Below, piece after piece: positions 17,423 through 25,755 of a stretch of 64,000 nucleotides of DNA. Under the pieces are notes generated by a model that ran no database searches, was not told where the DNA came from, and saw only the letters and a program-made list of their open reading frames with translations. A program made the translations under genes and the position numbers. The stretch's first letter is position 1. Every line of letters begins with the position of its first letter. Origin of the DNA: WHTK01 sp963711035 (GTDB taxonomy: Bacteria > Chloroflexota > Dehalococcoidia > DSTF01 > WHTK01); assembly GCA_963711035.1 (NCBI GenBank), contig CAVQCN010000001.1, forward strand, positions 1,116,001 through 1,180,000, in the 5' to 3' direction.

Positions 17423-17893
17423 GTCCGCCTCCGGTTGTGTAGGCTCAAGGCTGTCTCGCCTGACGGGCGGTTCTACTCGTTGTGCCGGGCGGTCTGCTCG
17501 ATTTCGACAACGGACGCACGATGCGTCCGTTGTCCTCGTACTGTCACGTAACCGTGTGCATAGCAAGGTAGAGTGGCGCTTCTGCAAAGAGCGCGCTTCA
17601 CCGGCCGTCATTGCGTGCGGATTTAATCATAGTGATTCGGCAGGTGATTAGGGAAATTCATAACTTTTACGCATAGATTACTGCGTTTCATTAATCAGGC
17701 ATTCTGGACTCTTACTGAATTAGCCTCAAGGCGCGCCGTACATCTGCTTCTTGTATCCAATTACGTGAAAGTAATTGGGTTATTTTTCTGACCCTAGACA
17801 CGACCCTTCGACATCGGCCTATCATCTAATGAAGTTTGCATGATTTGAAAATACAATTGATGCTATTAAGGGAGTCAAAGGGAGGCAGAGAAC
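17423..17893. other. Long AT-rich intergenic region
   Basis: No gene is seen in these 471 bases. One counted line (17641-17700) has 22 G+C of 60, far below the surrounding genes. It holds a perfect palindrome at 17757-17778 and the ribosome site (GGGAGG) of the following solute-binding protein. A -35-like TTGAAA lies near 17843, but no well-spaced -10 is evident. Confidence 0.6.
17757..17778. terminator. Perfect AT-rich inverted repeat followed by T-rich run
   Basis: CCAATTAC pairs with GTAATTGG around a GTGAAA loop and is followed on the plus strand by TTATTTTT. It could be a weak Rho-independent terminator for upstream transcripts or an operator for the downstream transport gene; the low GC of the stem leaves this open. 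Confidence 0.4.
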
Positions 17894-19612
17894 ATGGCTT
17901 ACTGGGATAGGATTACGGCGGAGAGGCTGAGCCGTCGTCGCCTGCTGCAGTCCGGTGCGGCCCTTTCGGTGGGAGGCGCAACTCTCGCGCTCGTCGGGTG
18001 CAGCAGCAATAGCAGCAGCAGCTCGACCAGCACACCCGCGGCTAGCGGCACATCAGCTAGCGGGACGCCGGCCTCCGGCAGCACGCCTTCCGCGAGTGGC
18101 ACCCCTGTCAAGGGCGGCACGCTGACGCAGGGCAACGTCGGCGCCGGCGCAGACTCAAGCGCCAGCGTCATTACGCAGAACCGTGCCGGCCACTACCTCG
18201 CGGCGCAGAACGTCTACGACCACCTGATCTCGACGCGGGTCGGGGACAAGGCGCCTTACGTGCTGGAGGCGGCCGCGAAGGTGGAGCAGCCGGACCCGCT
18301 GACGCTCGTCTACACGCTGAAGCCCGGCCTGAAGTATCAGAACATCGCGCCGGTCAACGGGCGGGCCGTCAAGACCTCCGATATCAAGGCGGTGCAGGAG
18401 CTCGTACGTGACACGGCAACGGCGAACCGCAGCTTCCAGACGCAGTCGATGGACTCGATCGAGGCGCCGGATGACATGACGCTGACCATCCACCTCAAGG
18501 CGCCCAACGCGTACCTCTTTACTGCAACGCAGCTGGGCGACGCGGCCGACTGGTGCATCATCCCGAACGAAATCCTGGACAACATCGACAAGAGCGTTTC
18601 GATCGGCAGCGGCCCCTACTCGGAGGTCACGAACGACATCGGCGTTCGTTCCGAGTGGAAGCGCAGCGATACGTTCCGCGATGCCGACAAGACATATATC
18701 GACAACCGCTCGATGATCCTCTTCGGCGACCCGGTCGGTTACCAGTCGGCGTTCGTGTCCGGCCAGGTGCAGGTCTACCAGCCTCAGCCGTCCGACCCCA
18801 CGGTATCCGACATCGAAAGCCAGCTTGGCGACAAGATCTACAAGCAGACCTACCCGGCGCTTGGGCCGTTCACGAACAACATCGGCGGCCGCATGGACTA
18901 CAACCCGCTGAAGCGGGACGACCGTGCCCGCCAGGCGTTCTACCGGGCCCAGAAGCGGGACCAGTTCATCAACCTGCTGTTCAATGGCAAGGCAACGGTC
19001 CCGAGCGGCCTGCTTGTCGACGGCTTGAAGCCGTGGCTGCTGGACGCCAGCCAGACGACGGACTTCTTCAAGGAGGACGTGCAGGCGGCGAAGCAGCTCT
19101 TCGACGCCGCCGGCGTCACGGGTCAGCAATACGAGATCATGTACTTCGCCCCGAACGACGTCAGCGCCCAGAGCTGTCAGATCCTGCAGACGCAGCTCAA
19201 GGCAGCAGGTCTCGACACGACGATCAACGGCGTCCCGACTGCCCAGGGCTTTGAGAAGGCCACGAAGGGCGACTGGCAGCTCTTCTCCGGTCCGTCGCCG
19301 TCCTACGACAGCCCGCAGACCATCATGCGCCAGCAGGCGACCAACTCGGGCAGCCGTTTCGGGAACACGGGTCTCGACGATCCGGAGGTCGATGCGCTGG
19401 TCGAGAAGTCAGAGCAGGCAACGGACTTCCAGACGAACGTTGATCTCGTGAAGCAGCTGCAGCTGCTCTGCCTGCAGAAGTACACCGGCTACTACCTGGT
19501 CTGCAGCCGCGTCATCGAGCAGCTCCTCTACAACCAGGTGCAGAACTGGGAGAACGACCCGTCCGACACCTGGACGTATCTGCCCCGCTACGACGCGTGG
19601 CTCACTGCCTAG
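17894..19612 (+). CDS. ABC transporter solute-binding lipoprotein, family 5 (peptide/opine type)
   Basis: A 572-residue extracytoplasmic receptor of the SBP_bac_5 family. The N-terminus combines a twin-arginine-like SRRRLLQ (residues 13-19) with a lipobox LVGC (C36), then a Ser/Thr/Ala/Pro-rich linker to about residue 75. The mature domain starts with VKGGTLTQG and shows family features such as TLVYTLKPGLKYQ, TLTIHLKAPNAYLF and ARQAFYRAQKRDQF. No permease or ATPase gene of this uptake type is adjacent, so it is an orphan receptor. Start is ATG with GGGAGG upstream; a strong terminator hairpin follows. Confidence 0.88.
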   Translation: MAYWDRITAERLSRRRLLQSGAALSVGGATLALVGCSSNSSSSSTSTPAASGTSASGTPASGSTPSASGTPVKGGTLTQGNVGAGADSSASVITQNRAGHYLAAQNVYDHLISTRVGDKAPYVLEAAAKVEQPDPLTLVYTLKPGLKYQNIAPVNGRAVKTSDIKAVQELVRDTATANRSFQTQSMDSIEAPDDMTLTIHLKAPNAYLFTATQLGDAADWCIIPNEILDNIDKSVSIGSGPYSEVTNDIGVRSEWKRSDTFRDADKTYIDNRSMILFGDPVGYQSAFVSGQVQVYQPQPSDPTVSDIESQLGDKIYKQTYPALGPFTNNIGGRMDYNPLKRDDRARQAFYRAQKRDQFINLLFNGKATVPSGLLVDGLKPWLLDASQTTDFFKEDVQAAKQLFDAAGVTGQQYEIMYFAPNDVSAQSCQILQTQLKAAGLDTTINGVPTAQGFEKATKGDWQLFSGPSPSYDSPQTIMRQQATNSGSRFGNTGLDDPEVDALVEKSEQATDFQTNVDLVKQLQLLCLQKYTGYYLVCSRVIEQLLYNQVQNWENDPSDTWTYLPRYDAWLTA

Positions 19613-19639
19613 CGTCGACTGCAAGTCGGTAACGTAATC

Positions 19640-19672
19640 GTGTCCCACCGGACGAGCCGTCCGGTGGGACAC
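19640..19672 (+). terminator. Strong terminator hairpin
   Basis: GTGTCCCACCGGACG pairs over 15 bases with CGTCCGGTGGGACAC around an AGC loop, 27 bases after the solute-binding protein stop, and is followed by ATCGTTTCTT. It lies between convergent genes and can serve both. Confidence 0.8.
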
Positions 19673-19697
19673 ATCGTTTCTTGGTGGGCGCCGGCTC

Positions 19698-20435
19698 TCA
19701 GGCGCTGCGACGCTGCAGCGTAGCCGCGGCCAGTACGAGCGCCGCCACGGCGCACAGCGCGACAACTGCGACATCCACGAGCATGCTGCTCTGAATCCGG
19801 GCGCTGCCGCCGACCTTGTTCAGCGCTTCGACGGCGTACGTGAGGGGCATGACGTCGCTGGCGGCGCGTAGCCAGTTCACCATGCGCTCGCGCGGCTCGA
19901 TCAGGCCGCAGAGCAGCGCCTGCGGCATGACGACAAGGGGCATGAACTGAACGGCCTGGAACTCGCTGGTCGCGAAGGCGCTGGTGAAGAGGCCGATCGC
20001 CATGCCCAGGACCGCGTCGAGCACGGCGATGAAGGCGATGAGGACAGGGCTGCCGACGGTGTCGAGTCCCAGCAGCCCGTAGGCAACGGCCGCGGCGACG
20101 GAGCTCTGAATCGCCGCCGCGACGGCGAAGGCGATGCCGTAGCCCAGCAGCAAGTCGAGCTTGTTCAGCGGCGTCGTCAGCAGGCGCTCCAGGGTCCCCG
20201 AGGTCCGCTCACGCAGCATGGCAACGCTGGTGACGAGGAACATCGACGTGAAGGGGAAGACGCCGAGCAGCACCAGCCCGACCCGGTCGAAGATCAAGGG
20301 CTGCGAGTCGAAGATGAAGCGCAGCATCGCCAGCAGGAGGCTCGGCACTCCGAGCATCAACGCGATTGTGCGCGGGTCGTGCTTGAGCTGAATGAGGACG
20401 CGTGCTGCCGTCGAGAGGGTGATGCGGGGCGACAT
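19698..20435 (-). CDS. ABC-2 type transporter permease (DrrB-like)
   Basis: A 245-residue integral membrane protein with six hydrophobic segments and the ABC-2 family motif RERTSGTLERLLTTPLNKLDLLLG near residue 75, followed by FMPLVVMPQALLCGL, typical of the conserved ABC-2 loop. The start is ATG 20435, which overlaps the TGA of the ATPase gene as ATGA; a longer reading extends through the ATPase gene in another frame and is rejected. Together they form a two-gene drug- or lipid-type exporter; the substrate is unknown. Confidence 0.88.
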   Translation of the reverse strand: MSPRITLSTAARVLIQLKHDPRTIALMLGVPSLLLAMLRFIFDSQPLIFDRVGLVLLGVFPFTSMFLVTSVAMLRERTSGTLERLLTTPLNKLDLLLGYGIAFAVAAAIQSSVAAAVAYGLLGLDTVGSPVLIAFIAVLDAVLGMAIGLFTSAFATSEFQAVQFMPLVVMPQALLCGLIEPRERMVNWLRAASDVMPLTYAVEALNKVGGSARIQSSMLVDVAVVALCAVAALVLAAATLQRRSA

Positions 20436-21217
20436 CAGGTTCGGCCCCCTTCTCCGCTGGCCATGACCAGATGCAGGAACGCCTCGTCCAGGTCGTCCGA
20501 GCCGCCAGCCTTGCGGACGGACTCCGGCGTCCCGTCCGCGATCAGGCGCCCGTCGCGAAGAAGCAGCAGGCGGTCGCAATGGCTCGCCTCGTCCATGACG
20601 TGGCTCGAGACCAGGATGGTCGCTCCCTGGTCCGCGAGGTCGTGGAAGCGCTGCCATAAGTCGCGCCGCAGCACCGGGTCCTGCCCCACGGTAGGTTCGT
20701 CCAGAATGAGCACGCGCGGGTTGCCGAGCAGCGTACAAGCGAGCGACGCGCGGGCTCTTTGTCCACCCGAGAGCGTGCTCACCAGCTGTCCGGAAGCGTC
20801 GCCGAGGCCCACTTCCGCGACGGCGCGATCGGCGTTGGCGCTGCCTAGACCGTAGAGCGACGCGAAGTAGAGGGCGTTCTCGCGCACGGTGAGGTCGTCG
20901 TAGACGGACGGCGCCTGGGTCATGTAACCGATGTCACGGCGCAGACTCACGGCGCCTGCCTCGCGGCCGAGGACGGTGACGGTGCCGGAGACGATGGTCT
21001 GCACGCCGACGATGCAGCGCATCAGCGTCGTCTTGCCGCTGCCGCTCGGTCCGAGGAGCCCCGTGACGCTGCCGGAGGCCACGGAAAACGAGACGCCGTG
21101 CAGTACGCGCCGTGCGCCGCGGTCCACCGTCAGACTGACGATCTCGATGCTGCTCTCCGTCTCAGAGGCGTGATTCATGGCCGGGCCAATCATCCGCTTC
21201 GGGCCATTGAGCGACAA
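20435..21217 (-). CDS. ABC transporter ATPase (DrrA/CcmA type)
   Basis: A cytoplasmic ATPase subunit of an exporter. Walker A GPSGSGKTTL, signature LSGGQRARASLA, Walker B LILDEPTVGQDP and switch HVMDEASHCDR are all present. The ABC domain begins with SIEIVSLTVDRG. Three in-frame starts are possible: TTG 21217 (GGAGG only three bases upstream), ATG 21193 and ATG 21178; the last gives the usual family length, so the true start may be up to 39 bases later. The stop overlaps the permease start. Divergent from the PEP synthase gene. Confidence 0.88.
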   Translation of the reverse strand: MSLNGPKRMIGPAMNHASETESSIEIVSLTVDRGARRVLHGVSFSVASGSVTGLLGPSGSGKTTLMRCIVGVQTIVSGTVTVLGREAGAVSLRRDIGYMTQAPSVYDDLTVRENALYFASLYGLGSANADRAVAEVGLGDASGQLVSTLSGGQRARASLACTLLGNPRVLILDEPTVGQDPVLRRDLWQRFHDLADQGATILVSSHVMDEASHCDRLLLLRDGRLIADGTPESVRKAGGSDDLDEAFLHLVMASGEGGRT

Positions 21218-21332
21218 GTGCCTCCAATACGCGGGAATTGCGAGCTACAAGGCGCACAACAGGCCGTTTGGCCGTCTCCGAGATGGCCGATCGATGCTTA
21301 CGGGCCTGCCTGCGCGGACGTAGCCTTGGTGT

Positions 21333-23723
21333 ATGAGCAGTTACATCCTGTGGTTCGAAGATGCCGAGGCTTGCTCGGTGGAGCAGGTCGGTGGCAAGAA
21401 TGCGTCGCTGGCAGAGATGATGCGCACGTTGGTACCGAAAGGCATTCGTGTACCGGCGGGCTTTGCCGTCACAGCGGCGGCCTATCGCGACTTCCTGGCC
21501 CAGAACGGCCTCGTGGAGCCGATCCAGCAGCGCCTCGATGCGCTGGCGGCGGGCCGGCTGTCGCTGGAGCAGGCGGGCGGCCAGATACGTGAGCTGATCC
21601 TGGCTGCGCCGCTGCCGGCGTCGATCGTTGACGAGATTCGCGGCGCCTACGCGGAATTGGCCGGCCGGTTCGGCAGAGACGCCGTCGACGTCGCTGTGCG
21701 CAGTAGCGCCACGGCGGAGGACCTGCCCGGCGCCAGCTTCGCCGGCCAGCACGAGTCGTACCTCAACGTGGTCGGCGCCGATGCGGTGCTCGACGCGACG
21801 GTGCGCTGCTTCGCTTCGCTGTTCAAGGATCGCGCCATCACTTACCGGCAGGAGAAGGGCTTTGAGCACATGAAAGTGCTGCTCTCGGTCGGTGTGCAGA
21901 AGATGGTGCGCTCCGACAAGGGCGGCGCCGGCGTCATGTTCTCCATCGATACCGAGACGGGCTTCCCAAACTCGATCGTGATCAACGGCGCCTGGGGCCT
22001 GGGTGAGAGCGTGGTGCAAGGCACCGTGACGCCGGATGAGTACGTCGTCTTCAAGCCCTTCGCGCGCGAAACCGGCCTCAAGCCGATCATCGATAAGATC
22101 GTCGGCCAGAAGGAGTCGAAGGTCGTCTACGCCAGCGGCGGCGAGACCGCGACGGTCGATACCACCGAGGCTGAGCAGCGCGCCTACGTCCTCGATGACG
22201 CCGAGATCCTGCAGCTCGCTCGCTGGGCTGTCGATATCGAGGACCACTACGGCGTGGCGATGGACATGGAGTGGGCCAAGGACGGCGAGGACGGCCTCCT
22301 GTACATGGTGCAAGCGCGTCCGGAGACCGTGCAGTCGCGGCGTGAGGCAGCCTCCCTCAAGGCGTACAACCTCAAGCAGCGTGGCAAGTTGCTCGTAACG
22401 GGACTCAGCGTCGGGGAGGCGATCGCTGCCGGCCCCGCCTGCGTCATCGAAAGCGCCGACGACATCGGCAAGTTCGTGCCGGGTGGTGTGCTCGTCACGT
22501 CGGTGACGAGCCCGGACTGGGTGCCGGTGATGAAGCAGGCCGCGGCCATCGTCACGGACCACGGCGGCCGCACGTCGCACGCGGCCATCGTCAGCCGCGA
22601 GCTGGGCATCCCGGCCATCGTCGGCACCGGCAACGCGACGAAGGTGATTGCCAACGGCGCCGCCATCACGGTGAGCTGCGCCGAGGGCGAAGAAGGCCAC
22701 GTCTACGAGGGCATCCTCGAATACGAGGCGGCGAAGACCTCGACCTGGAAGACCTACCGTCTGTGAAGACACAGCTGATGATGAACATCGGCGATCCGTC
22801 CGCGGCGCTGCGCTGGTGGCGGTTGCCCGCCCGCGGCATCGGTCTGGCGCGCATGGAGTTCATCATCAACAACATCATCAAGATTCACCCCATGGCGCTG
22901 CTACGCCTCGATCAGCTGCAGGACGCGGAGGCGCGCGGCGAGATCGAGCGGCTGACGCAGGGATATGCTCATCCGGTCGACTATTTCGTCGATCACCTCG
23001 CCTGGGGAATCGCCAAGATAGCGGCGTCGCGTTATCCCGACCCGGTCATCGTGCGCGTCAGCGACTTCAAGACGAACGAGTACGCCAACCTGATCGGCGG
23101 CAAGCAGTTCGAGCCGGTGGAAGAGAACCCGATGCTGGGCTTCCGCGGCGCGTCCCGCTACTACAACGACCGCTACCGCGAAGGCTTTGCGCTCGAATGT
23201 CGCGCCCTCAAGCGCGTGCGCGAGGAGATCGGCCTCTACCAACGTGGTCGTGATGATCCCGTTCTGCCGCACGCTGACCGAAGCCGACAGCGTCCTCGAG
23301 GTCATGGCGGCGAACGGCCTGCGTCGCGGCGACCACGGCCTTGAGATTTACGTGATGGCGGAGATTCCCGCCAACGTGATCCTGGCCGAGGAGTTCGCGC
23401 AACGCTTCGACGGCTTCTCAATCGGCTCGAACGACCTGACGCAGCTCGTCCTCGGTGTCGACCGCGACTCGCGCGAGCTCTCGGGCCTGTTCGACGAGCG
23501 CGACCCGGCGGTGAAGCGCATGATCGCGGACCTGATCGAGAGGGCGCATCGGGTCGGGTCGAGAGTCGGCATCTGCGGCCAGGCGCCGAGCGATCACCCG
23601 GAGTACGCGGCCTGGCTCGTGGAGTTGGGCATCGATTCGATCTCGCTGAACCCGGACAGCGTGGTGGGCGCCCTGCGGCGTGTGGCGGAGGCCGAGGAGA
23701 GTCTGGCGAGAGCCCACGTCTGA
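21333..23723 (+). pseudogene. ppsA: Phosphoenolpyruvate synthase, intact except for two frameshifts
   Basis: PEP synthase makes PEP from pyruvate and ATP for gluconeogenesis. Total span equals 797 codons, the family length. Domain order is correct: ATP-binding (GGKNASLAEM, VAVRSSATAEDLPGASFAGQ), swivelling phosphohistidine domain (TDHGGRTSHAAIVSRELGIP), then the PEP/pyruvate barrel (GLARMEFII, GFSIGSNDLTQLVLGVDRD, GICGQAPSDHP with the catalytic cysteine). Two breaks occur. Near 22725-22738, shifting the frame restores DLDLEDLPSVKTQLMMN. Near 23234-23238, removing one T restores EEIGLTNVVVMIPFCRT. The frame changes cancel out. Either recent inactivation or assembly indels; reconstruction is unambiguous. 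Confidence 0.85.
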
Positions 23724-23747
23724 CGAAGAGAAAGACTGGAGGGATAC

Positions 23748-23963
23748 ATGTCGTACGAAGAGGTCAGCAATCGCGAGAACAACGCCTTCGAGGACCTGCG
23801 GCGCGCGGTCACGGAGCGCGGTCACATGGACGCCCGCATGGCGATCTACAGCGAACACCGCGAGGCGTACGAGGCATCGGTGCAGCGTCTGCTCGCGGCC
23901 GTACAGGCCTACGAGATCGCGTCGAGCGATCTGCTAAAGGCCAGCAGCACCGAGAGGGCGTAG
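23748..23963 (+). CDS. Small helical hypothetical protein, 71 residues
   Basis: A short hydrophilic protein, almost entirely predicted helix from its composition (ENNAFEDLRRAVTERGHM, REAYEASVQRLLAAVQAYE), without cysteine or membrane segment. Strong GGAGGG site just before the ATG supports translation. It starts 24 bases after PEP synthase and precedes a DUF2892 gene by 36 bases on the same strand, so an operon is likely. Family unknown. Confidence 0.65.
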   Translation: MSYEEVSNRENNAFEDLRRAVTERGHMDARMAIYSEHREAYEASVQRLLAAVQAYEIASSDLLKASSTERA

Positions 23964-23999
23964 ACGGGACGTAGCCGTCTCGAGAGGAGGAGGGTGAGG

Positions 24000-24227
24000 A
24001 TGAACGAGTTGTTTCACTTCTTGGCAAGCACGGCGGGTCGTATCACACGCATCGTCGCGGGCCTGGTTCTGGTGCTCATTGGGCAGTTCGTGCTGAGCGG
24101 CGCGGCGGGCATCCTCCTGACGCTGATCGGTCTAGTGCCGGTGGCAGCAGGACTGTTCGACTTTTGTGTCTTCGCGCCGCTGTTTGGCAAGCCGTTCTCC
24201 GGTCCCAAGCTCCGCGCCAGCCACTAG
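24000..24227 (+). CDS. DUF2892 small inner-membrane protein
   Basis: A 75-residue protein with two hydrophobic helices and the DUF2892 (YgaP C-terminal-like) pattern: TRIVAGLVLVLIGQ, a Gly/Ala-rich turn, LLTLIGLVPVAAGLFDFC and the terminal PLFGKPF. These are small membrane proteins sometimes fused to rhodanese domains. ATG 24000 is chosen because GAGGAGGAGGG lies upstream at a normal distance; a GTG six bases earlier falls within that site's spacing. A dispersed repeat begins directly after its stop. Confidence 0.82.
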   Translation: MNELFHFLASTAGRITRIVAGLVLVLIGQFVLSGAAGILLTLIGLVPVAAGLFDFCVFAPLFGKPFSGPKLRASH

Positions 24228-24263
24228 GCCATTGCATGGCGGCGAACTGCGCGTGAGGCTTCT
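24228..24263 (+). repeat. Post-stop dispersed repeat, copy 1
   Basis: A 36-base element beginning at the base after the DUF2892 stop. It shares all but a few positions with the element at 47599-47635, including the core GCGAACTGCGCG, and has the same placement. The arms tend to fold into a hairpin, so it may act as terminator or mRNA 3' end. Confidence 0.6.
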
Positions 24264-24281
24264 CCAGTCTGAGCCGCATAA

Positions 24282-25730
24282 GTGAACCGTCCAACAGCCG
24301 CCAAGAATGACGAGCGAGCGGCAACACCTCGGAGAGCGTCCCATGAGCAGGGGCGCTCTCTGTTTCGAAAGGGGACGTCTGGATGCCGAGATCGGCAGAG
24401 CAAGCGAAGACGAGTGCTTATCCTCGGCGCGGCGGGACGCGACTTTCACGACTTCAACACCGTGTACCGCGACGACCCGGAGTACGAGGTCGTCGGCTTC
24501 ACCGCCACGCAGATCCCCAACATTGACGACCGCAGGTATCCCGCCTCGCTGGCCGGTTTGCTCTATCCCGCCGGCATCCCAATCCTGCCGCAGGAGGGCT
24601 GGGAGCGGCTCATTGCAGAGCAGGGGATCGACGAGGTCGTCTTTGCCTACAGCGACGTCTCGCATGAAGAGGTCATGCACATTGCCTCGCGCGCGGTGGC
24701 GGCCGGAGCCAGCTTTCGCTTGCTTGGCGCCAACGAGACTATGCTGCGCTCCACGAAGCCGGTGATATCGGTCTGCGCTGTGCGCACCGGCTGCGGCAAG
24801 AGCCCAGTCGCGCGGTTCATAGCCGCAATCGTGCGGGAGCACGGCTTGCGTGTCGCCGTCGTGCGCCATCCCATGCCCTACGGCGATTTGGCGCGGCAGG
24901 CGGTGCAGCGGTTCGCCAGCCTCGCGGACCTCGACCGCAACCAGTGCACCATCGAGGAGCGCGAGGAGTACGAACCGCACATTGCGGCCGGCGATCTCAT
25001 ATTCGCCGGCGTCGACTACGAGCGCATCCTGCGCGCCGTGGAGCAGGAGGCCGACGTCATCCTCTGGGATGGCGGCAACAACGACCTGCCTTTCTATACT
25101 CCCGATCTCGAGATCGTGCTGGCCGACCCTCATCGACCCGGTCACGAGACCTGCTACTTCCCCGGCGAGGCCAACCTTCTGCGCGCCGACGTCATCGTGC
25201 TCAGCAAGGTCGATACGGCGGGGCGCGCGGCTGTCGACGCGGTGCGGGCCAACGCGCAGCGCGTCAATCCGCAGGCGACGATCGTCGAGACGGCGATGCC
25301 GCCCTATGTCGCCGACCCGGAGGTCGTGCGCGGTCGGCGCGTGCTCGTCGTCGAAGACGGCCCGACCGTGACGCACGGCGGCATGGGCTACGGCGCCGGT
25401 TTCGTCGCGGCGCGGCACTTCGGCGCCGCCGAGGTAATCGACCCGCGTCCATTCGCGGTCGGCAGCCTGCGCGCCGTCTACGAGGCGCATCCGCAGCTCC
25501 AGAACGTGCTGCCGGCGATGGGCTACGGCGATGAGCAGGTGCGGGAGCTGGCGGAGACCATCGAGGCGGCTGACTGCGATCTCATCCTCATCGCCAGCCC
25601 GGTCGATCTGCGGCGCCTGCTGCACCTCACCAGGCCGGCCGTGCGCGTCACGTACGAGCTGCGAGAGCTGGGTCCGCCGCACCTTGGTGGTATCGTGCGC
25701 GAGTTTCTCCACGGTCTGTCGAAGGTCTGA
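24282..25730 (+). CDS. Cyclic 2,3-diphosphoglycerate synthase-like P-loop protein (COG2403 type)
   Basis: A cytoplasmic P-loop protein of about 440 conserved residues, starting from VLILGAAGRDFHDFN. Marks: ATQIPNIDDRRYP, SVCAVRTGCGKSPVARF (P-loop), VVRHPMPYGDLARQAVQRF, ILWDGGNNDLPF, VLSKVDTAG and VVEDGPTVTHGGMGYGAG. Bacterial homologues are annotated as cyclic 2,3-diphosphoglycerate synthase or predicted GTPase; in methanogens this enzyme cyclises 2,3-bisphosphoglycerate. The start is uncertain. GTG 24282 opens the frame but has no ribosome site. An ATG at 24383 has AAAGGGG behind it but is in another frame, which suggests one more indel between 24386 and 24413. Its place after PEP synthase hints at a link to three-carbon phosphates. 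Confidence 0.75.
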   Translation: MNRPTAAKNDERAATPRRASHEQGRSLFRKGTSGCRDRQSKRRRVLILGAAGRDFHDFNTVYRDDPEYEVVGFTATQIPNIDDRRYPASLAGLLYPAGIPILPQEGWERLIAEQGIDEVVFAYSDVSHEEVMHIASRAVAAGASFRLLGANETMLRSTKPVISVCAVRTGCGKSPVARFIAAIVREHGLRVAVVRHPMPYGDLARQAVQRFASLADLDRNQCTIEEREEYEPHIAAGDLIFAGVDYERILRAVEQEADVILWDGGNNDLPFYTPDLEIVLADPHRPGHETCYFPGEANLLRADVIVLSKVDTAGRAAVDAVRANAQRVNPQATIVETAMPPYVADPEVVRGRRVLVVEDGPTVTHGGMGYGAGFVAARHFGAAEVIDPRPFAVGSLRAVYEAHPQLQNVLPAMGYGDEQVRELAETIEAADCDLILIASPVDLRRLLHLTRPAVRVTYELRELGPPHLGGIVREFLHGLSKV

Positions 25731-25755
25731 CGGCGCGCTTGGCTCGGCGTGGGAT

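Noticed and set aside
20436..20738. N-terminal extension of the ABC permease beyond 20435
   Set aside because: It is the ATPase gene read in another frame; ATG 20435 with ATGA coupling gives the normal family start.
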